Assembly: GCA_022702545.1 (NCBI GenBank) | Contig: JAHRBC010000002.1 | Coordinates: 5,146,001 to 5,210,000 of the forward strand | DNA: 64,000 bases | Origin: Phycomyces nitens | Lineage: Eukaryota > Mucoromycota > Mucoromycetes > Mucorales > Phycomycetaceae | Direction of reading: 5' to 3' | Shown: piece by piece, positions 56,635-64,000 of the stretch | Layout: each line of letters begins with the position of its first letter | Numbering within the stretch: position 1 is the stretch's first letter | The notes under the pieces: model-generated | Databases searched by the model: none | Told to the model about the DNA's origin: nothing | What the model saw: only the letters and a program-made list of their open reading frames with translations | Program-made: the position numbers and the translations under genes

Positions 56635-59600
56635 ATGTTGGACAACTTGTTATCATCAATAGTCCAAGACGTAGCAATAGAGGGTGCAAAAGGTACATTT
56701 CTAAAACCTAGACAAAGCCAGCGTTTTTTGTTGGTCTATCAAACGTCAAGTATTGAATCCTTGCAAACAAAAAAACAGGCTGTGGCCTTGATAAGCTTTG
56801 GTCATTTATTGAGAAATCTGGACAGAGCTACATTTCCCAGACTGCTGATGAAGAATGCACTCTGCAATGCTTCAAGCTCGACGAAAAGTACAAGAGCTTC
56901 TTGTGGCCCTACATTTCCAAGCTAAATGGACTCTTATTCGCATTGGTACAATATCCTCACATTCTCTCTTCATTTTTTTTTGAATTGAATCATTGAAAAA
57001 AAAAAATGAACATTGAGATCAACAACGAAACCAACGAAAATCAAATCACCAATAATTAGGATCATACTCCATCGACCTTGCTCAATGTTGAATCGGATTC
57101 GTACAGCAAAGTCATTGAAGATTATGGATCTTCTTTCCGAATCAAGACAACTCTTGAGATACGGAAAAAGTTTTTGTTTGATGGCATACAAGTAAGATTA
57201 TCCGGCACCCAAGCAGTAAACAATTCATCCATTTTCCCCTCTCCCTCTTTTTTTCTTCTTCTTCTTCTTCTTCTGTTTCCCTAGCTCGGTTCGCCAGAGC
57301 CCACAGGTATTCGCTACGATTTTCTAGAGACGATTGCGGCCGGGCGTGAGCATGGAGTGTCACAGAACCGATTGAGTGAGCTCTTTAATATGGATTCACG
57401 CATGGTTTTCCACCACGTAAAGACATTGACTGTCAATGGATTAATGCAAGCTATAATATAAACATGGATATGGCGGTGTGGATGGTGTGATTAATATAGA
57501 TCCGTATTTAGAGAAAAGACTCCAGCCTCTCAGGGAGGCACCTTTACAAACATCTGCTTTCACACACGGTTCCTTTCAAAGGACAAGGCACTAAAGGCCA
57601 CCACGCCATCAAACAAATCTGCACCGACGACCAAGGGCAGCGCTGTTCCTGTCGCGCCAGACGGAACCATCCAGCGCGACGAGATTTACAAGTTATTGAT
57701 CAAGGCGCTCCAGGAAGCCAAGGACCACACAGTGGCACTATCGGATCTGACTACAATTCTGGCAAGTCCATAGATCCAAATGCATGTAAAATGTGTAATT
57801 AATGTAGACCCATGGACTCTTTTTAGGGCTTCAAAACAGAGCGACATGTTAGGTGGGGAAGAGGATTTATCACTAGCCTACAGACCAAAGGAGTCGTCGA
57901 AAAGATAAAGGTACATTCAAGTGAGGGTCGAATGGTGTGTGTTCGATTAATCAAACCAGAATCAGGTAACATAATCATACAGTTGTGTGTGTATGGTCTC
58001 TAGTGCAGCCGATCTTACTAACCTATTCCACAAACATATCAACCATATAAAAGCTCAAGGGCAGGTCCAAGAGCCTTCTGAACCAACCCCAACCCCAACA
58101 TCAACCCCAGCCCCAACCTCGACCTCGACTGTGTCGGTCTCAAAGGACTTTTATCATAAACCACTACAAGACTCTGGAGTCTGGGCCGATGTGCCATTAG
58201 AATACCTCGTCTACAAACATATCCAGGATTCAGAAGAACGCGGCATGACACGCAATGTAAGCAAACCGTCATACCCAACAACAACAACAAAAAAGAAAAA
58301 GTAAACATCTGTATAGATTCTAATGGGTCTGTCTTAGGATCTTGGGAGTGTAATACCCACCATATCAACCTATCATCTAAAGAAAGTCTTGGCAAACATG
58401 GGCACCTTTCTTAGCTCAGGACCTCCACAGTATAGGATCTATGCTGCCAAGGTCATCCTAGGAAAGTCCCACTGCTTTAGATATTTTGGACAGACAGGAT
58501 GGTACAAGTACATGGCAAGCATCGACCAAGCTTTGCCTGAAAAAGAAGAGGATCATCATGTCGAATACGAAGATTTAGTAGAGCCAAAGACAATCTTTAA
58601 ACATATTTTTAAAGCCAAAAATTCCAGGAAGAAGACTGCCGCTAAACTAAAGAGTCCTGCCAAGAAAAAGGCACCCGTGAAAAATATGAGCGTGAAAAAG
58701 GTGGTCGTGAAAAAAGTGGACGCAAAAGATGAAATGGAGCTGGATAGCCACATCCCGTCAGATAAACCTACTAACCCTTCTCCACCTCCACCTCCACCAC
58801 CTCCTACTCCTCCTACTCCTCCTACTCAACCAACACAACAACCAACACGTATAACCCGTTCACGAAGTACAACCGAGACCCCCCGGAATATACTCGACTA
58901 TTTCTCGGTAGATAGAGGGACCAAAACAAAGCCTGGGTCACAAACTAGCCAGATTTCACCAGGCCAGCCAGACACACCATCAAAACAATCCACCCTTTCT
59001 CCAACAAGTCTACCAGGTCCTGCAAAAGAAAACATAGTTGAAAATGATCCAGAGATTGAGAATAGAACATTGCAAATGGGATTGAGACCAAAACGAAAGA
59101 TTATACAATTAGAAACAGAACAATCAGAAAAAGACGATCCGTCATATGAACCTCAAGATACCCCTAAAACAAGACGGAAACGCAAATGCATAAATGACGC
59201 TGAAAAAGAGACAGCCGTACAATCCCTGCAAAGTTCAAAAAAATCAAACAAGAGATCGATTGCAGCTCTAATTAAAGAAGATGACCAAAACACTTTACCA
59301 CAAAGCACCCTGACAATTGATAGAGAAAAGGTAGACTCGGCATCTCCCGATCCTAGACCATCGAAACGGACATGTAAACCGGTGCGAAACTTGACGACCG
59401 AGAACCGTAAGAGAAAGGCCTTGGACTATATTTTAGAGAACAAGGTGTGCGAAGTCCAAAAGGATATAATGGATTATATTAATGAGGGAGACGACAACCA
59501 CACCTTGTCAAAGGGTATTGTGCGCAAGACCTTGACCAGGATCCTGAATCTCCTGTCAGAAACTGGCCAGGTTCGCAAAGTCACAGTAGCAGTTGCTGAT

Positions 59601-62600
59601 GTCAAGGGTGGTGTTGAACCACGGACGTTTTACTTGCACCCCGATGTATCAGAGAAAGACCAAGTGTTCAAGGATTATTTGCAAAGGACTCGTATACGAA
59701 AAACGGTGGAGGCCATGTCTCGAAATATACGTCCTGTCAAGATAGTAAAGTCAGAGGTCGAGAGATTGAAGCCTATTGACAGGGCTTACCTTAACCCAAA
59801 AATCATCTATCGAGCCCAAGCCCAAGTATATGGATGGTTGGTATCAAAATGGCTTAGGGCAAAGGAATTTCATCTCCATTTGTATAAAGTACTTTCACAA
59901 CAAGATGATCGTGCCGACCGTATAGTCAATGTGGATAAAACTGTCGAAAGCCTTCCAGTCAGACTCTTTTGTTCGTCTATAGGTGTGTTTATAGCCGTTA
60001 ATGAGGTTCCTGCGCTTTGTGATCAAGATGCCACGATGGATAAGATTGATCCAGAAATCAGAAAGGCCATGATTCGCACCGAAAGAAGGCTGCGTAAAGC
60101 AATCTCGATCTTTATCCAGATCCTCGAGAAGTTGGGAACGATCAAGGCCATACCGAATCCCACTCGCTACTATCCTGATGTCCAACTGCTGGAAAAAGGG
60201 TCTGTGAGGAACTACACAATCTCCACTGAACCTATTATACGAGAAGAGAGTTTAGAAACAGCCCAAGACGCCAAGGTGTACTGGGAAGAGCTTCAGTATG
60301 CGTGTACCAAATTCTACTACACACACACCCTAAACATGCCAGAAAAGAAGGATGGTGATAATATATTATTCTCGATTATCCTACCATCTACATGGAAAAG
60401 TGACACCATTATGTCTGTAACAAATGAGAGATTCCTGAGGGAGAACGCAGAGGCCGTCAAGAGAGCCGGGCTAGATAGTGAAGAATGTCAGCAACTGTTT
60501 AAGCATATCGTGCGCGTAACTGGTTTACCATCAAGGCGGGTCAGGCGTTACTATGATGCCATGGCTGAGAACCAGGAAAATAGAAAAGAACGGCTCCAAC
60601 AGAGCAAAAAGGCCTTGAGAGAAAAAGCCATATCGGCATCCATCAAGAGTCTGATAAACATATCTCAAAAGGGTGAAAAGGTAGCAGCGGTTACTCAGAA
60701 TGGCAAGAGTATCTACCATGGATACGAACCTACCTTTGTAGCCAGTCGCTCGTTTATCAAGCACAGAATTAACAGCAAGGTTGGGGAACACCATGAAGAA
60801 CCCGAGATCCGTATACCCTGGACAAAGGTCGAAAAGGACGCCGTGTTCTACAGCTATATTATCATGAAGCAAAGATGCAGAGGAAAGATACATTCCTGGA
60901 GACCGATCTCAAAGGTTTTGCCTCAGAGGAACCCTGAAAAGTGCAGAAGCCTAGCATCCCGCATGGTCCGCCGTAATGGACAAGGAGAGAGACGTGCGGC
61001 TGAATACCAGGAAATATGGGCACGGATATATGAACAAGGGATAAAGAATGGTGATATCGAGGATCCTTGGCCGTTTGATTTTGTGAATTATGATCTGAAC
61101 AGATACCTCGAATACTTTTTGATGAACCTGAGCCATACTTTGTAAGTCTTTGGTATCTTGAACTTGAAGCCCAACGTCTCAATTTTTTTTTATTTTTATA
61201 GGGAAAGCAGTAGAAAGAAGAATATCTATCAGCTTCCCAAGGACACCAGTCTACTTGCCAAAGAACTCAACTGGACTAGAAAACCTCTTGTAATTTCTCC
61301 AAAAATCCCAAGAGATATCACATGCACTCTTTATGCCAATTCAGAGCAACACCAAGATGATATTGGTAAAAGCGAAACGGTGCACGACAATATCATATCG
61401 TATCTATCAATCATCATAAAGGCAAGTAGGCTCAAGAGAGTATGATATGCTTTTTTTTTCTTTCTTTCTTCAAATACTGACTTTAAGCCAATAGAGAATC
61501 CTAGTTACACCCACCAAATCATATTCAATGTCTCTTGTGTATTCGTTGCTTCATGAAATGTCCAAAGAAGACATTGACCTTGCTATCAAGAGATTGCACA
61601 CGTATAACGTTGTTTCATTTGCAAAAAACGGCCAATGCAGAAGGATTCCTGGATATATACTAAATGTATCCGAAAGGTAAAAACAAAAAAAAAAACAAAA
61701 AAAAACAAAAAACAAAAACAAAAATGTGTGTACATTTAACCATTACTCTCTACTCTCAAGGTTCCTTAAAGTCTTTAGTGGAAACCTTCCCTTTAGAATG
61801 ATGCAAGAAGCAGAAAGTTATGATAAACAGATTGTTAGAGAAGAACAACTGAGTGACAATGACATTTCACCTGGAAAGATGGCCTGTATCTTGAGCATGT
61901 TTTCTGCCAAAAAGGTAAAGTCTATTTTATCTACAGTGTTTATTTATTATTTATTATTTATTATTATTATTTATTATTATTATTATGATTATTGATTGGA
62001 TCGACTTGTTAGTTGAACGTTGAACTTGCCAATCGAGATGATCTAATTCGTAAAAAGATGCTTTTATGTTATCCAAAAAAATATTATCGTAAGATCTGAC
62101 TGTATTTGATTGGCTATTTATACTTACTATTATTGTTGTATTCTAGCTGATCTGTGTGTTCATTGGGTTAATGATGGAACTGAAGTTGTTGTATCAAAAT
62201 CAAGTAGTTTGCACGAGTCTACAGATGTATCAAATGGTTTGGTTACCCTGGACAACCAACGCGTGGATACAACGACACCTGATGACCCTCTGGTAAAGCT
62301 TGTCTATGAAGCCATCAAATCGCAGGGAGAGAATGGAATAAAAAGAGCAGACTTAAAGGTAAATACATTGTGTATGTTTTTTTTTATTTTATCGTACAAA
62401 AATATTTGTCCTAGATAACAAACTCTCATGTATACAAAGAAACAAACTCTGATAAGCGACCAAAATATTGATCGATCGATTGGCCACTTGACGACCTGTG
62501 ATCCTCCACTTGTTGTGGAAGTTGGATATGGGTCTGTTCGGTTTGTCTTGAAAGAATTTGCCTCGCAATGGCAACTGGGAAAGACGCGTGGAGAGAGTAC

Positions 62601-62992
62601 GATTAGGATGTGGAAGGATATTTCTGGCGGCACAGTGCACGTTGCATTCAAGGGAAGCATTGAGGCTGTGCTTGGCGAGATATTGAAACACCCAGGAATC
62701 ACTCTGGTAAATATATCAGTAGCCAATCTCAATGTCACTACTAAGTAGTGGTGGTATATTTCTGTAGGCTGGTTTACAAAAGAAATTTGAAAAGCTACTG
62801 GAGATTTGTGAACTGCGAGATTTGTTAGAGTCGATGCTGAGAGACAATCTTATTCGTAAGCGTGTACTACAGAGGCATGGAAGGACTTCCTTATTCTCGA
62901 GCACCGTTCAATTCAAGCTGGACAGTGAGTACCTGGACGATGAGTACCTGGACGATGGGGGTATGGGCAAGGTGGCTAAGCATTACTTTTGA
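56635..62992 (+). CDS. TFC3: TFIIIC largest subunit (B-block binding, Tfc3/GTF3C1)
   Basis: Fifteen predicted exons, ~1770 residues: 56635-56692, 56779-56945, 57060-57191, 57285-57445, 57500-57761, 57827-57965, ~58004-58256, 58338-61141, 61202-61421, 61495-61676, 61761-61914, 62013-62088, 62147-62358, 62440-62706, 62768-62992. The product binds the tRNA-gene B box and recruits TFIIIB/Pol III. The start MLDNLLSSIVQDVAIEGAKG followed by GLDKLWSFIEKS resembles the GTF3C1 N-terminus; winged-helix-like modules follow (VSQNRLSELFNMDSRMVFHHVKTLTVNGLI, then a KGVVEKIK block). A long low-complexity region with poly-Pro, TRSRS and Lys-rich parts sits at ~58550-59400, then further helical modules to the C-terminal GLQKKFEKLLEI. 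Three introns use GC donors (57446, 57762, 61422). Phase between exons 6 and 7 does not fit by one base and that intron would be only 38 bp, so this join is uncertain. Confidence 0.88.
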
Positions 62993-63505
62993 TTGATAGA
63001 AAATGGGGTGACTGGAGGCGATAATACGACCTGTTATTGGACCCAAGATGGCTATTACAATACCAGTGGCCGGCCAGTAAATACTTAAAGAGGTCTTACC
63101 GTACTGCCTGGTAAAAGCAAGTGTACATATTAACTAGAATACAATACAATAAATAAAGCAAGTCTATATAGATATATAGGTATATATATATATATATATA
63201 ATGTCGACCAAAGACAATATCGATTCATTGGGTTACCGAGATTTCTCAAAATTGGAATTCCATTAATAGCCATTCAATATCTTATCTTGCCTTTCTTGGC
63301 CCAAAATGCAAAAAATAAAAAGGAAAATAATAAATAATGACCGGCCTGGAAAGGAAAGAATATTAGGGGGCTCGTGTTGACCCATCTGGACAGCATGCAC
63401 TCATTCATTCATGCACGTGACTGCTTTAGAACCATGTTTAACCCTTTGTCGAGGCAACTTTCTAGATTACACTACATATTCTATACTTCTTTCTACTCTA
63501 CAAAT
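62993..63505. other. Intergenic spacer with (TA)n
   Basis: Contains AATAAA signals near 63150 downstream of the TFIIIC gene and a (TA)n run at about 63180-63201. No gene. Confidence 0.6.
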
Positions 63506-64000
63506 ATGGGACGATCAAAGAAGCGTAACCCAAAGAAAACCGACAGTTCCCAGTCATATGGTGCCACTTCCAATGGCATCCCAGAGGAATCACCAGCCTA
63601 TCAGCGCAACAGACTGTTTAGTCAATCGCATTACTCGGCAATCCCAGAAGCACCCAATGTACTTTCTCTCTTTCTCTCTTCTTCTTCTTCTTCTTTTTTA
63701 CATGGAGAATTATTTGTTTGATGGTAGATCTAACAAGCCATTTAGGAAGGTTTCGTCCAGAGAAGATCTATTGTTGGACACAATCAACCGTCTGGGTACT
63801 TTAGCACATCACCCACCCAGATTCCAAACGACATCAGAATTGACATTAACAATCCAAATGATACCAATCGACATGCAATCAGTGACCCGATGAAAGACCG
63901 GCTGAATACTTCTTGTGTCAATGACGGGAACACAATGTATGGGTCTGACGTAGAGACTAGCTCAAAAGCAGACTCAATAGAGGGAGATGTATGCTTCCCA
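63506..64000 (+). CDS. Unrecognised protein, N-terminal part only
   Basis: Starts ATG at 63506 with a basic head (MGRSKKRNPKKTDSSQSYG), then a polar region ending SAIPEAPN at the donor GTACTT (63659). An acceptor at CAAG before PFRKVSSREDLLLDTINRL (about 63739) would continue the frame. Farther on, a different frame (IPNDIRIDINNPNDTNRHAISDPMKD...) stays open to the window edge, so another intron or an unseen join lies near 63800. Highly polar, probably disordered. No domain recognised; the gene runs off the window. Confidence 0.5.

Noticed and set aside
1..64000. CRISPR arrays, rRNA genes, bacterial operons
   Set aside because: No regularly spaced repeats of the right type, no rRNA-like sequence, and all genes have eukaryotic introns or transposon structure.

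Overview
The window reads as a repeat-rich, AT-rich nuclear region of a fungus, most likely an early-diverging one (Mucoromycota/Mucorales is my inference). The reasons are short GT-AG introns in host genes and transposons, a eukaryotic tRNA-Gln, fungal-type ornithine decarboxylase, ELO elongase and a TFIIIC large subunit, a Ty3/gypsy chromovirus, and tnp2-type (CACTA/EnSpm) transposases. No taxonomic search was possible.

Layout. 1-1512: a decayed transposase remnant, then two ~316-bp tandem repeats carrying hairpins. ~1513-7274: CACTA element E1, with the best-preserved transposase and a second gene (ORF2). 7275-12724: seven LTR-like units, all in the same orientation, packed one after another up to 9 bp from a tRNA-Gln(CTG) gene at 12734-12805. 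12956-13373: a small inverted-repeat element. 13387-44246: a nest of CACTA elements: E2 (13387-19668), E4 in three pieces, E3 (19814-26296) inserted in the E4 transposase gene, F1 (28791-30590, exactly 1800 bp) inserted in E4 ORF2, and E5 (30718-44246). E5 ORF2 holds F2 (33008-40229), which itself holds a young 5474-bp Ty3/gypsy element (33760-39233). 45.0-46.4 kb: a fossil IS630/Tc1-type transposase. 48.6-64 kb: host DNA with an NMNAT/Pof1-like gene, an ELO elongase, ornithine decarboxylase (with a 377-bp MITE upstream), a TFIIIC B-block subunit with 15 predicted exons, and the start of an unrecognised gene.

The E elements share one plan: transposase gene, then ORF2 convergent to it, then a third intron-rich gene (called gene C here) divergent from ORF2. 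The transposase has an N-terminal CxC..C zinc-finger exon, two acidic exons and a large catalytic exon. ORF2 has four exons and an R-P-x-W-x-S-[DN]-[EK] motif. In E2 gene C can be spliced from six exons into an uninterrupted 138-codon frame, and related short-exon patterns appear in E1, E3, E5 and even in the non-autonomous F elements. Gene C is the best candidate here for something not yet described.

Most copies are dead: E2, E3, E4 and E5 transposases carry stop codons, nearly all explainable by C:G to T:A transitions. E1 has an intact catalytic exon and ORF2 but seems to lack the zinc-finger exon. The gypsy element is the youngest insertion (one mismatch seen between its 341-bp LTRs) but has an in-frame UAG inside gag.
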